Shown one piece after another: positions 9,372 to 17,687 of a stretch of 64,000 bases of DNA. The stretch is from Gammaproteobacteria bacterium Milos-ODIII6 (lineage in GTDB: Bacteria > Pseudomonadota > Gammaproteobacteria > Chromatiales > Chromatiaceae): positions 186,001-250,000 of the forward strand of contig JAPTHR010000004.1 in assembly GCA_029228645.1 (NCBI GenBank), read 5' to 3'. The notes beneath the pieces are model-generated. The model did no database searches. It was not told the DNA's origin and saw nothing but the letters and a program-made list of their open reading frames with translations. The stretch's first letter is position 1. Every line of letters starts with the position of its first letter. The translations under genes were made by a program, and so were the position numbers.

Positions 9372-10361
9372 ATGCAGATCGGTACACACCAACTGCGCAA
9401 TCAACTGATTCTTGCCCCGATGGCGGGCGTGACCGATCGCCCATTCCGACAACTCTGCCGCGCGCACGGCGCCGCCCTGGCGGTATCCGAGATGGTCAGC
9501 GCCGACACCAGCCTGTACGCCAGCCGCAAGACCTCCAAGCGCCTCGATCACCGCGGCGAGACCGGTCCCATCGCCGTCCAGATCGTGGGCAGCGACCCCG
9601 CGAAGATGGCGCAGGCCGCCAGGGTCAATGTCGATCGCGGCGCCGAGATCATCGATATCAACATGGGCTGCCCGAAAAAGAAGGTCTGCAAGGTCGCGGC
9701 GGGCTCGGCACTGCTGCAGGATGAACGCCTGGTGGGCCGCATCCTGGAGGCAGTCGTTCAGGCAGTGGAGGTGCCGGTCACGCTCAAGACCCGCACCGGC
9801 TGGGATCAGGAACATCGCAATGTGGTGCGGATTGCACGCCTGGCCGAGCAGGCCGGCATCCAGGCTCTGGCTGTACACGGCCGAACCCGCGCGTGTGGCT
9901 TCAGCGGCGCTGCCGACTACGACAGCATTCGCGCGGCCAAGGCCGAGATCACGATCCCGGTGATCGCCAATGGCGATATCGACAGCCCGCGCAAGGCACG
10001 TGCGGTACTGCAGGCGACCGGCGCGGATGCGCTCATGATCGGCCGCGCGGCCCAGGGACGCCCGTGGATCTTTTCCGAGATTGCTCAATATCTCGAGCGG
10101 GGCAGCGAGCTTCCGCCACCCACACCGGACTGGATTCGCGAATTACTTCTAAGCCACCTGGACAATCTGTACGACTTTTACGGGTCGGAACACGGGGTCC
10201 GGGTGGCGCGCAAACACATCGCCTGGTACAGCCATGCGCAACGCGGCAGCACTGAGTTTCGCCGCCAGATAAACCGGGCAACCACCCCACAAGAACAGAA
10301 CAGGCTCATAAACGATTATTTCAACAGCCTGTCGTCGATCCAGGAGGAGCAGGCCGCATGA
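9372..10361 (+). CDS. dusB: tRNA-dihydrouridine synthase B
   Basis: This FMN enzyme reduces specific uridines in tRNA to dihydrouridine. With the ATG at 9372, preceded by AGGGGA, it has 329 residues. Diagnostic segments are LAPMAGVTDRPFRQLCR, IDINMGCPKKKVCK with the catalytic cysteine, VTLKTRTGWD, VHGRTR and the FMN-phosphate loop MIGRAAQGRPWIF. The fis start overlaps its stop by four bases, reproducing the conserved dusB-fis operon of gammaproteobacteria. The roughly 200 bases upstream hold no gene I can support and presumably carry the growth-rate-regulated promoter known for dusB-fis in enterics. Confidence 0.96.
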   Translation: MQIGTHQLRNQLILAPMAGVTDRPFRQLCRAHGAALAVSEMVSADTSLYASRKTSKRLDHRGETGPIAVQIVGSDPAKMAQAARVNVDRGAEIIDINMGCPKKKVCKVAAGSALLQDERLVGRILEAVVQAVEVPVTLKTRTGWDQEHRNVVRIARLAEQAGIQALAVHGRTRACGFSGAADYDSIRAAKAEITIPVIANGDIDSPRKARAVLQATGADALMIGRAAQGRPWIFSEIAQYLERGSELPPPTPDWIRELLLSHLDNLYDFYGSEHGVRVARKHIAWYSHAQRGSTEFRRQINRATTPQEQNRLINDYFNSLSSIQEEQAA

Positions 10362-10651
10362 ACACGCACACATCCGCCGAACATACCCAAACGGAAAACC
10401 TCAAGAAGGCCCATAAGCGGGCTGCCGCCCCGCTGAGCGAGCGCGTCCGGAAGTCACTCGACGAATACTTCGAGCAGCTCGACGGCACCGAACCCAGCGA
10501 CCTCTACCAGCTGGTGATCCAACAGGCCGAACGCCCGCTGTTCGAGCGCGTCATGCAGCACACCGGCGGGAACCAGACCCGCGCCGCCGCCGTGCTAGGG
10601 ATCAGCCGCGCCACCCTGCGCAAGAAGCTTGCGATGTACAATATCGACTGA
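10358..10651 (+). CDS. fis: DNA-binding protein Fis
   Basis: Fis is a nucleoid protein that bends DNA and adjusts rRNA, tRNA and many other promoters to growth rate. The 97-residue length is the family norm. The C-terminal helix-turn-helix, TRAAAVLGISRATLRKKL, is essentially canonical, and the dimerisation helix containing LYQLVIQQAERPLFERVM precedes it. ATGA overlap with dusB indicates coupled translation. A strong terminator begins 27 bases after its stop. Confidence 0.97.
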   Translation: MNTHTSAEHTQTENLKKAHKRAAAPLSERVRKSLDEYFEQLDGTEPSDLYQLVIQQAERPLFERVMQHTGGNQTRAAAVLGISRATLRKKLAMYNID

Positions 10652-10677
10652 TCACCGTCGCTCTGTTGCACCCACAG

Positions 10678-10701
10678 CGCGGCCAATGGCCGCGTTTTTT
10701 T
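10678..10701 (+). terminator. Rho-independent terminator after fis
   Basis: A perfect seven-base-pair stem (CGCGGCC and GGCCGCG) with an AAT loop is followed by seven T residues. It closes dusB-fis and lies only 14 bases before the purH start codon, so purH needs either readthrough or a promoter in the fis 3' end. Confidence 0.9.
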
Positions 10702-10714
10702 CAGGTAGGAATTC

Positions 10715-12277
10715 ATGCCCACAATTACCCGAGCCCTTATCAGCGTTTCCGATAAAACCGGTGTCGTCGAATTTGCACGCGACCTTGCACAGGATGGCGT
10801 GGAGATACTCTCTACCGGGGGTACCGCACGCCTGCTCCGCGAGAGCGGCATCGATGCAATGGAAGTCAGCGACTACACCGGCTTTCCCGAGATGATGGAC
10901 GGTCGGGTAAAGACGCTGCACCCGAAGATCCACGGAGGCATCCTCGGACGCCGCGGCACCGATGACGAGGTCATGGAAGAGCACGGCATCGGCCGAATCG
11001 ACCTGGTCGTGGTCAATCTGTACCCCTTCCAGCAGGCGGTCGCCGATCCCGACTGCAGCCTGGAACACGCAATCGAGAACATCGACATCGGCGGACCCAC
11101 CATGATCCGCGCTGCGGCCAAGAACCACCGCGACGTGGCGGTGATCGTGGACCCACACGACTACGGCCGCGTCATCCAGGAGATGCGCGAGAACCAGGGC
11201 GTGCTCGATCCCGCCACCTGCTACGCGCTGGCGGTCAAGACCTTCGAGCATACCGCCCGCTACGACGGCGCCATCGCCAACTATCTCGGTGCGATCTCAG
11301 CCGACGGCCAACGCAGCGACTTCCCCAACACGATCAATCTGCAGTTCCGCCAGGCGCAGGGCATGCGCTACGGCGAGAACCCGCACCAGAAGGCGGCGTT
11401 CTTCATCGAGGACGACATCGAGGAATCCAGCATCGCCACCGCCACGCAGCTGCAGGGCAAGGAGCTCTCGTACAACAACATCGCGGACACCGACGCCGCG
11501 CTCGAGTGCGTCAAGCAGTTCGAGGAAAGTCCTGCCTGCGTCATCGTGAAGCACGCCAACCCCTGCGGGGTGGCATTCGGCGGGAGCCTGCTGGAGGCCT
11601 ATGACCGCGCCTACAACACCGACCCGGAATCCGCCTTCGGCGGCATCATCGCGTTCAACGGTGAACTCGACGGCGAGACCGCGCAGGCGATCGTCGAGCG
11701 CCAGTTCGTCGAGGTGATCATCGCACCGAAGGTCTCGGCCGAGGCGATCGAGGCGGTGCGTGCGAAAAAGAACGTGCGCCTGCTGGCTTGCGGCGAGTGG
11801 GCATCGGAAGCACTTCATCGGCTCGACTTCAAACGCGTCAACGGTGGCCTGCTGGTGCAGGAAGCCGATCTGCAACTGCTCGAGGAAACACGCGTGGTCA
11901 GCCAGCGCCAACCAAGCGAGGCGGAAATGCGCGACCTGCTGTTCAGCTGGCGGGTGGCCAAGTTCGTCAAATCCAACGCCATCGTATACGGCAAGGACGG
12001 CATGACCATCGGTGTTGGCGCCGGCCAGATGAGCCGGATCAACTCCGCGCGTATCGCGGCGATCAAGGCAGAGCATGCCGGCCTCGAGGTGAAGGGCTCG
12101 GTGATGGCTTCGGACGCCTTCTTCCCCTTCCGGGACGGCATCGATAACGCCGCCAAAGCCGGTATTGCAGCAGTCATCCAGCCAGGTGGCTCGATGCGCG
12201 ACGAGGAGGTCATCGCCGCCGCCAACGAACACGGCATGGCGATGGTGTTCACCGGGATGCGCCACTTCAGACACTGA
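10715..12277 (+). CDS. purH: Bifunctional AICAR transformylase / IMP cyclohydrolase
   Basis: PurH performs the last two steps of inosine monophosphate synthesis. The 520-residue protein has the N-terminal cyclohydrolase (starting [18 protein letters not shown], with [20 protein letters not shown]) and the C-terminal transformylase ([22 protein letters not shown], and [11 protein letters not shown] followed later by SDAFFPF). All are canonical. purD lies about 1.2 kb downstream on the same strand; in many relatives purH and purD are adjacent, so the intervening antiporter fragment and lpxA-like gene interrupt the usual arrangement. Confidence 0.97.
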   Translation: MPTITRALISVSDKTGVVEFARDLAQDGVEILSTGGTARLLRESGIDAMEVSDYTGFPEMMDGRVKTLHPKIHGGILGRRGTDDEVMEEHGIGRIDLVVVNLYPFQQAVADPDCSLEHAIENIDIGGPTMIRAAAKNHRDVAVIVDPHDYGRVIQEMRENQGVLDPATCYALAVKTFEHTARYDGAIANYLGAISADGQRSDFPNTINLQFRQAQGMRYGENPHQKAAFFIEDDIEESSIATATQLQGKELSYNNIADTDAALECVKQFEESPACVIVKHANPCGVAFGGSLLEAYDRAYNTDPESAFGGIIAFNGELDGETAQAIVERQFVEVIIAPKVSAEAIEAVRAKKNVRLLACGEWASEALHRLDFKRVNGGLLVQEADLQLLEETRVVSQRQPSEAEMRDLLFSWRVAKFVKSNAIVYGKDGMTIGVGAGQMSRINSARIAAIKAEHAGLEVKGSVMASDAFFPFRDGIDNAAKAGIAAVIQPGGSMRDEEVIAAANEHGMAMVFTGMRHFRH

Positions 12278-12363
12278 TTTGCATGGGATCGGCACACGGG
12301 GACTGAATCTGGTGCCGGAAGCGCTGGCAGGCCTCGCTATTGGCCTGCCCGCCGCCTTCCTGA

Positions 12364-12615
12364 GCGGGCGCCTCACTCGAACTCGATATGCTCGGGCAGC
12401 CGGGATTGGCGGGCGCTGCCTACCTTGCCGCCAGGATCCTGGACAAATTATCCGGTGCCTGGGTGGGTGCCCGCCTCGGCGGGGCAGGCCAAGCGGTTCG
12501 CTGTTGGATGGGTATCGCCCTGCTGCCACAGGCCGGCGTCGCCATCGGCATGGCCCCGCTCGCGGAGCAGCGCTTCGCCGCTGGTTACACACCTAAAATC
12601 CCTAGAGCAAAGTGA
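12364..12615 (+). pseudogene. Fragment of a cation/proton antiporter
   Basis: After an in-frame TGA at 12361, this frame encodes AGASLELDMLGQPGLAG and then a hydrophobic stretch with ILDKLSGAWVGARLGGAG and WMGIALLPQAGVAIGMAP. The order and spacing correspond to the late transmembrane helices of CPA-family sodium or potassium/proton antiporters, in particular the ALLPQAGVA(I/L)GMA helix. The preceding helices and the end of the protein are absent, and the frame runs into an unrelated tail (TPKIPRAK). It is therefore a decayed fragment of about 70 codons between purH and the lpxA-like gene. An 8-bp inverted repeat (12326-12349) lies just upstream. Confidence 0.7.
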
Positions 12616-12678
12616 CAGGGAAACGACAGTCGCAGTTTGCGGCATAATTTCCGGATAGATCCATTCGAGACGACAACC

Positions 12679-13455
12679 ATGTCGAATATCCATCCCAGTG
12701 CCATCATCGGGTCCCGAGCCGTGGTCGATCCGAGCGCCCGCATCGGCCCCTTTTGCATCGTCGACGACGGCGCCGAAATCGGCCCGGAATGCATCCTGGA
12801 AAGTCATGCGCGCGTCTATTCCGGGGTCTGCATGGGGGCCGGCAACCGCGTCGGTCATGGCGCTGCGATCGGCGCCGAACCGCAGGATCTGAGCTATACC
12901 CGGGACAGGGCCAAGCCGCTGTCGATCGGAGAGGGCAATCACTTCCGGGAAAACGTGGTGATCAGCGCCGGCATCAAGGAAACACACGGCACGGTCATCG
13001 GGAACTTCAACTATTTCATGAACGCGGCTCACGTCGGGCATGACTGCCATATCGGCGATCACAACATCCTCGGCAGCAGCGCCACCCTGGGCGGGCATGT
13101 CGAGGTCAGGGACCGCACCTTCCTCTCCGGCCTGGTCGCCGTGCACCAGTTCTGCCAGATCGGCTCGTATGTCATGGTCGGCGGAGTCAGTGGGATCCGC
13201 CAGGACGTACCGCCCTACTGCATGGCAAATGGACAGGGGGCGCGTTTCGTGGGCTTGAACGTGGTGGGCCTGCGGCGCAACGGCTTCTCGCAGCAGCAGC
13301 GTAGCAACATCAAACATGCCTACCGCCTGCTGTTCCGCTCCGGCATGAACAAATCCGCCGCACTGGAGGCCCTGCACGCCCTGCCCGAGACCCCGGAACT
13401 CGAAAGCATCCTGGAGTTTCTGGAGAACTCAAAGCGTGGCCTTATCTCCACGTAA
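12679..13455 (+). CDS. lpxA: LpxA-like acyl-ACP--UDP-N-acetylglucosamine O-acyltransferase
   Basis: The 258-residue protein is a left-handed beta-helix acyltransferase built from hexapeptide repeats, with the C-terminal helical domain of LpxA. The catalytic histidine region reads HVGHDCHIGDHNI, matching the HVAHDC segment of E. coli LpxA, and QFCQIGSYVMVGG also fits. LpxA transfers a 3-hydroxyacyl chain to UDP-GlcNAc in the first step of lipid A synthesis. The gene is not in the usual lpxD-fabZ-lpxA-lpxB cluster but between purH and purD, so it may be a second copy or a paralogue with another substrate. The start at ATG 12679 gives the expected MSNIHPSAIIG; an upstream ATG at 12637 is less likely. 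Confidence 0.85.
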   Translation: MSNIHPSAIIGSRAVVDPSARIGPFCIVDDGAEIGPECILESHARVYSGVCMGAGNRVGHGAAIGAEPQDLSYTRDRAKPLSIGEGNHFRENVVISAGIKETHGTVIGNFNYFMNAAHVGHDCHIGDHNILGSSATLGGHVEVRDRTFLSGLVAVHQFCQIGSYVMVGGVSGIRQDVPPYCMANGQGARFVGLNVVGLRRNGFSQQQRSNIKHAYRLLFRSGMNKSAALEALHALPETPELESILEFLENSKRGLIST

Positions 13456-13496
13456 TAGTAGAATCCACGCCATTCACGACTTCGCGAGAGAAATCC

Positions 13497-14789
13497 ATGC
13501 ATATCCTGATCATCGGTAGCGGCGGCCGCGAGCATGCGCTTGCCTGGAAGGCGGCCCAGTCTGAACTCGCCGACACCGTTTATGTGGCGCCTGGCAACGC
13601 CGGCACCGCGCTCGAACCGAATATCGAGAACGTCGAGATCGCCGTCGACGACCTGGAAGGCCTCAAACGCTTCGCCCTGGACAAGGACATCGGGCTGACC
13701 ATCGTCGGTCCCGAGGCCCCACTGGTCGCCGGGATCGTGGATCATTTCACCGCAGCGGGGCTGAAGTGTTTCGGTCCGACCCGTGGCGCCGCGCAACTGG
13801 AGGGCTCCAAGGCATTCAGCAAGGAATTCATGGCTCGTCACGACATTCCCACCAGCGACTACCAGGCCTTCACGGAGGTGGATAAGGCGCTGAAATACCT
13901 GCATGAAAAAGGCGCCCCCATCGTGATCAAGGCCGACGGACTGGCCGCCGGCAAGGGCGTGATCGTGGCGATGGACATTGAAACGGCGGAAACCGCGGTG
14001 CGCGACATGCTGGCTGGCAACGCCTTCGGCGAAGCCGGCAACAAGGTCGTGATCGAGGAATACCTCGAGGGTGAGGAGGCCAGTTTTATCGTCATGGCGG
14101 ATGGGGAACATGTACTGCCGATGGCCACCAGCCAGGACCACAAGCGCGTCGGCGACGGCGACACCGGCCCCAACACCGGCGGCATGGGAGCCTACTCCCC
14201 GGCGCCTGTTGTCACGGATGCCATCCACGAACGGATCATGCAGGAGGTCATCAACCCGACCGTACGCGGCATGGCCAAGGAAGGCTATCCCTACACCGGC
14301 TTTCTGTACGCCGGCCTGATGATCGCGGCGGATGGCACACCCAGGGTGATCGAGTTCAACTGCCGCTTCGGCGACCCGGAGACCCAGCCCATCATGTTGC
14401 GCATGCGCTCCGACCTGGTGCGCCACTGCCTGGCGGCGATGGAAGGCCGGCTGGACGAGGAACACACCGGTTGGGACCCCCGCCCGGCAGTGGGCGTGGT
14501 ACTGGCCGCTGGTGGCTACCCCGGCGAGTACCCCAAGGGGGCACCGATCCGGGGGCTGCCGCAGGAAGAGGACGCGGAGCACAAGGTCTTCCATGCCGGC
14601 ACCACGCTGCAGGAAGAGGAAGTCGTTACCAACGGCGGGCGCGTGTTGTGTGTCACGGCCCTGGGCAGCAGTGTCGCCGAGGCACAGAAATCAGCCTATG
14701 CCCTGGCGGAACAAGTACGCTGGGACGGCGTGTTCTATCGCCATGACATAGGCCACCGCGCCATCGCGCGTGAACAGGCGGATCACTGA
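13497..14789 (+). CDS. purD: Phosphoribosylamine--glycine ligase
   Basis: PurD joins phosphoribosylamine and glycine in purine synthesis. The 430-residue protein begins MHILIIGSGGREHALAWK and contains GLTIVGPEAPLVAGI, the ATP-grasp segment KADGLAAGKGV, GANTGGMG-like GPNTGGMGAYSPAP, and EFNCRFGDPETQ. Every conserved block is intact. A GTG-started VanZ-like gene follows after three bases, so it probably shares the transcript. Confidence 0.97.
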   Translation: MHILIIGSGGREHALAWKAAQSELADTVYVAPGNAGTALEPNIENVEIAVDDLEGLKRFALDKDIGLTIVGPEAPLVAGIVDHFTAAGLKCFGPTRGAAQLEGSKAFSKEFMARHDIPTSDYQAFTEVDKALKYLHEKGAPIVIKADGLAAGKGVIVAMDIETAETAVRDMLAGNAFGEAGNKVVIEEYLEGEEASFIVMADGEHVLPMATSQDHKRVGDGDTGPNTGGMGAYSPAPVVTDAIHERIMQEVINPTVRGMAKEGYPYTGFLYAGLMIAADGTPRVIEFNCRFGDPETQPIMLRMRSDLVRHCLAAMEGRLDEEHTGWDPRPAVGVVLAAGGYPGEYPKGAPIRGLPQEEDAEHKVFHAGTTLQEEEVVTNGGRVLCVTALGSSVAEAQKSAYALAEQVRWDGVFYRHDIGHRAIAREQADH

Positions 14790-14792
14790 GGC

Positions 14793-15164
14793 GTGCCCAT
14801 CAGTCGCTGCAATTCCGTCGGGGCCCAGCTCCTGCTGGGCCTGGCGCTGCTGATCGTGACCTACATGATGCTCACGCCGGAGCCGCCGAAACCCGCGATG
14901 CTGGATTTCTCGCAGTCAGACAAGCTGGAGCACCTGATCGCCTTCATCATTCTGGCCTTCCTGGCCGATGCGGGCTGGGCTGAATCGGGTTTCACGCCGC
15001 GCAAATACCTCCCTCTGCTGGCTTACGGCATCGCCATCGAGTTGCTGCAATACTTCGTCCCCGGACGCGAGGTGGGGATCTGGGACATTGTCGCCAACGC
15101 CGGCGGCCTGGCTGTCTACGGCCTGGCCGTATTTCCCCTGATACGCCGCCTGGAGATTCGCTGA
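14793..15164 (+). CDS. VanZ-like membrane protein
   Basis: The 123-residue protein has about four hydrophobic segments and the VanZ-family pattern: [13 protein letters not shown] near residue 45, then [23 protein letters not shown]. VanZ from enterococci gives low-level teicoplanin resistance, but in Gram-negative bacteria the family has no proven role and resistance should not be assumed. The start is GTG at 14793, three bases after the purD stop. Its last base is shared with the ATG of msrA, so purD, this gene and msrA appear translationally linked. Confidence 0.85.
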   Translation: MPISRCNSVGAQLLLGLALLIVTYMMLTPEPPKPAMLDFSQSDKLEHLIAFIILAFLADAGWAESGFTPRKYLPLLAYGIAIELLQYFVPGREVGIWDIVANAGGLAVYGLAVFPLIRRLEIR

Positions 15165-15799
15165 TGTTCGAACGTATCGACAAGACCCGCATACCCTCGC
15201 AGGAAAAGTCACTGCCCGGTCGCGACACCCCGATGCCGGTCAACAACCGACACTTCTTCAACGGCCATCCCATCCAGCCGCCGTTTCCGGAGGGCATGCA
15301 GCAGGCCCTCTTCGGCATGGGCTGCTTCTGGGGCGCCGAGCGGCGTTTCTGGGAGCTCGACGGGGTGTACAGCACCGCGGTCGGCTATGCCGGCGGTTAC
15401 ACCCCCAACCCGAACTACGAAGAGGTCTGCACCGGCCTGACCGGGCACAACGAGGTCGTCCTGGTGGTATGGGACCCCGACAAGCTCAGCTATGCCGACC
15501 TGCTCAAGGTCTTCTGGGAATCGCACAACCCCACCCAGGGCATGCGCCAGGGCAATGATGTCGGCACCCAGTACCGATCCGGTATCTACACCTTCGATGC
15601 CGATCAGGACACCCTCGCACAGGCGACGCGTAGCAGCTATCAGAAGGCGCTGGATTACGCCGGCAAGGGCCGGATCACCACTGAAATACTGCCCGCCCCG
15701 ACCTTCTACTATGCCGAGGACTTCCACCAACAGTATCTGGGGAAAAACCCCGCCGGCTACTGCGGCCTCGGCGGTTGTGGCGTAACCCTGGAGAGCTGA
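15164..15799 (+). CDS. msrA: Peptide methionine sulfoxide reductase A
   Basis: MsrA reduces the S form of methionine sulfoxide in proteins. The 211-residue protein has the catalytic [11 protein letters not shown] motif (Cys at about residue 54), [35 protein letters not shown] and C-terminal YCGLGGCG with the resolving cysteines. The N-terminal extension of about 45 residues resembles E. coli MsrA (212 residues). No signal peptide is seen, so it is cytosolic. The 291 bases after its stop contain no gene I can support. Confidence 0.96.
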   Translation: MFERIDKTRIPSQEKSLPGRDTPMPVNNRHFFNGHPIQPPFPEGMQQALFGMGCFWGAERRFWELDGVYSTAVGYAGGYTPNPNYEEVCTGLTGHNEVVLVVWDPDKLSYADLLKVFWESHNPTQGMRQGNDVGTQYRSGIYTFDADQDTLAQATRSSYQKALDYAGKGRITTEILPAPTFYYAEDFHQQYLGKNPAGYCGLGGCGVTLES

Positions 15800-16090
15800 T
15801 TTTTCAGAACCTTTCCTGCCCTGGGTCCTGCCCTGTCAGCGCCCGCAGAGCGGCAGCTGTTACAGGATCAATGGAACAGTCCCAGGTCGTAGTAGAAAAG
15901 CATGCTCACGATACCCACCCCGAAGCGGCCAAAGGCTGTCATAGTTGATGTGGACCTCGGGATCGCGGGCCGAAAGGCGCGTGTTCAACCCTCAGGGAAC
16001 CTGAGTGCTTCGTTAAGGAGACAAGCCATTGCCCGCTGAGGTCACAATATTCAGACACGGGACCAAGGTGCAGCCTGCTCTCCGAGGGAG

Positions 16091-16606
16091 TCAACGCGCG
16101 CCGAATCGATCAAGCATCGAAGGCTCGTAAGCATCGGTCGAGGTCGAAAGCCCTGCGCTCTCGAGCAGCTTGTCGTGATGGCGGATCTTGTCGACCAGTT
16201 CGTCGTGCGTGACCAGGTTGTCATCGAGCTCGTACAGCTGCTTCGAACCGCGGTAGAAGAAGTTCATGATCAGCAGCGCGTCGGGATCGTTGTCATCCAC
16301 TGCCGCCTGCAGCCGGCGTTGCTTGCGGTAGATGCGGTTCAACTGCTGCTTGAGATCCCAGACGTAAACGACCTCGCGCATGAAAGGATGCCGGCGCAGC
16401 TTCTGCAATACGATTACAACCACGACCGCGGCCATAACCACGCCGCCGAGGTTCAGCCAGAAATTCGACCCGCCTGGCGTGCCGAACAGCTCGATCAGCA
16501 GGGTCGAAACCGCAAGCGACAAAACGATCAGCGTCACCGCGATACCGCCAAACACCAGGTTGAGGTGGCGACGGTAGCGCGGCTTGTCGATTTCGATCAG
16601 TTTCAT
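16091..16606 (-). CDS. DUF3087 family membrane protein
   Basis: The 171-residue protein starts MKLIEIDKPRYRRHLN, has two hydrophobic segments (about residues 15-40 and 48-68) and a charged, helical cytoplasmic tail with NRIYRKQRRLQAAV and VTHDELVDKIRHHDKLL. This matches the DUF3087 family of gammaproteobacteria, whose function is unknown. I use the ATG at 16606 because GGAAAG lies just upstream; a longer frame from 16702 adds unrelated Ser/Ala-rich sequence. It stands alone: msrA is on the other strand and a MITE-like element lies upstream. Confidence 0.8.
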   Translation of the reverse strand: MKLIEIDKPRYRRHLNLVFGGIAVTLIVLSLAVSTLLIELFGTPGGSNFWLNLGGVVMAAVVVVIVLQKLRRHPFMREVVYVWDLKQQLNRIYRKQRRLQAAVDDNDPDALLIMNFFYRGSKQLYELDDNLVTHDELVDKIRHHDKLLESAGLSTSTDAYEPSMLDRFGAR

Positions 16607-16754
16607 GGAATCGCTTTCCGGGTAGCTCGAAGATGCGCCTGTACGGCGCCTGGCCGATGAGGCGGATGCAAAATAATGCGGATTCGGAACGACAAGGTCC
16701 ACTGGGAATAAAGCCTGCAGCCCCTTAAAGTGAACTCCGCCCTGGCTTGCAAGT

Positions 16755-16922
16755 CTAGGAGCCTGTCGGATTTAGCACTGTTTGGCTGCAAATCGCTGGA
16801 TGACGATCAACTCAGCCTATCCTTTTCGTCAAATAGGCCCACTATTCTCCTCAAACGATAAACTGACTTGATTCGCCCCCAGCAACTTTCGCTTCAAACG
16901 GCCAAACCCGACAGGCTCCTAG
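16755..16922. mobile_element. MITE-like element with 15-bp terminal inverted repeats
   Basis: The ends CTAGGAGCCTGTCGG (16755-16769) and CCGACAGGCTCCTAG (16908-16922) are perfect inverted repeats. The match continues imperfectly inward for about ten more bases (left ATTTAGCACTGTTTG, right in reverse complement GTTTGGCCGTTTG). The element is 168 bases long, encodes no protein of note and is AT-richer than its surroundings. CTAG at both tips may be a duplicated palindromic target. This is the structure expected of a miniature element mobilised by a transposase elsewhere; the parent insertion sequence is not in the window and I do not assign its family. Confidence 0.7.
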
Positions 16923-16990
16923 AATGCCGAGGTATTTCCGGGAATTTCCCACCCGACGCGGATCCTTTCCACCACGCACGCTGAATCGAC

Positions 16991-17635
16991 ATGTTGAAGA
17001 CCATCCTGCTGACCATGACAGCCACCGCCGCTGCCCTTTCCCTGGCCGCATCGCTTTTCCTCAATTCCATCCTCGGATTCTTCGGCCTGGCCGCGACGGG
17101 CGCGGCCACCCTCAGCCAGCTGCGCGCATCACAGCAAGTCCTGGAGCAGGTCAAAAAGCGTCACGCGGCAAAGCGGCGTCACGTCTCCAAACGGCTGGTG
17201 AAACGGTCTGGCAAGCGGGTGGCATCCACCGCCCTGGCGGCGGCCACTGTCGGCAGCGTGGGTGTTGCCGTGGTGATGACCGGCCTGGAAATCGAGGACT
17301 ATTGCAAAGAGAAGGAGTCATTGCAGGAGGATGCCAACCTGCTGCATGGCACGGATACGCCTTTCGACTACGAGCTTTGCCTGCAGGAGAGCCGCGACGA
17401 CGCCACCGAAATCCTTTCAGAGGCCGGGGAGTCGGTCAAAGTCGCCGCCTCGGAGGCCCTGGATACCAGCGGCGATTACGGTCGGCAGGCGTGGGACAAG
17501 GTGCTTGCAGCCTGGCGCCAGGGTATAGAGGCGTCCGGCGAGGCGGCCCGGGGCTTGTGGGCGACCACCGCCGCCTGGATGCAGGGCGATCAGGGGCAGC
17601 TCGCAGCGCTCCGCGGGGAAGCCCATCCGGATTGA
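16991..17635 (+). CDS. Hypothetical membrane protein with a basic hinge
   Basis: The 214-residue protein is not one I recognise. It has an N-terminal hydrophobic stretch (about residues 1-45, possibly two helices), then a strongly basic segment (KKRHAAKRRHVSKRLVKR, about 55-72), a second hydrophobic helix (about 79-97) and an acidic-to-mixed helical C-terminal half ending with amphipathic sequence. Two cysteines, in DYCKEKE and ELCLQES, lie after the second helix. The charge layout suggests a short cytoplasmic basic loop between two membrane hairpins. It follows the MITE-like element by 68 bases and is convergent with the GGDEF gene. There is no clear ribosome site, but codon use looks like real coding sequence. 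Confidence 0.6.
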   Translation: MLKTILLTMTATAAALSLAASLFLNSILGFFGLAATGAATLSQLRASQQVLEQVKKRHAAKRRHVSKRLVKRSGKRVASTALAAATVGSVGVAVVMTGLEIEDYCKEKESLQEDANLLHGTDTPFDYELCLQESRDDATEILSEAGESVKVAASEALDTSGDYGRQAWDKVLAAWRQGIEASGEAARGLWATTAAWMQGDQGQLAALRGEAHPD

Positions 17636-17687
17636 GCGATGGCGCCTCGCTCGCACCCCGGCCGCGGACTCCGACCGCCACGGACAC

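Noticed and set aside
12326-12349. Perfect 8-bp inverted repeat (GGCAGGCC and GGCCTGCC) as a purH terminator
   Set aside because: No T tract follows and the loop is eight bases, so it does not meet the usual terminator pattern; mentioned only with the fossil.
14793-15164. Glycopeptide resistance by the VanZ-like protein
   Set aside because: VanZ-like sequence is common in Gram-negative bacteria without any van cluster; none is present here.
15868-15942. 25-codon reverse frame with a hydrophobic run (FGVGIVSMLFYYDLGLF)
   Set aside because: Too short, no ribosome site; may be a remnant of a membrane protein but cannot be supported.
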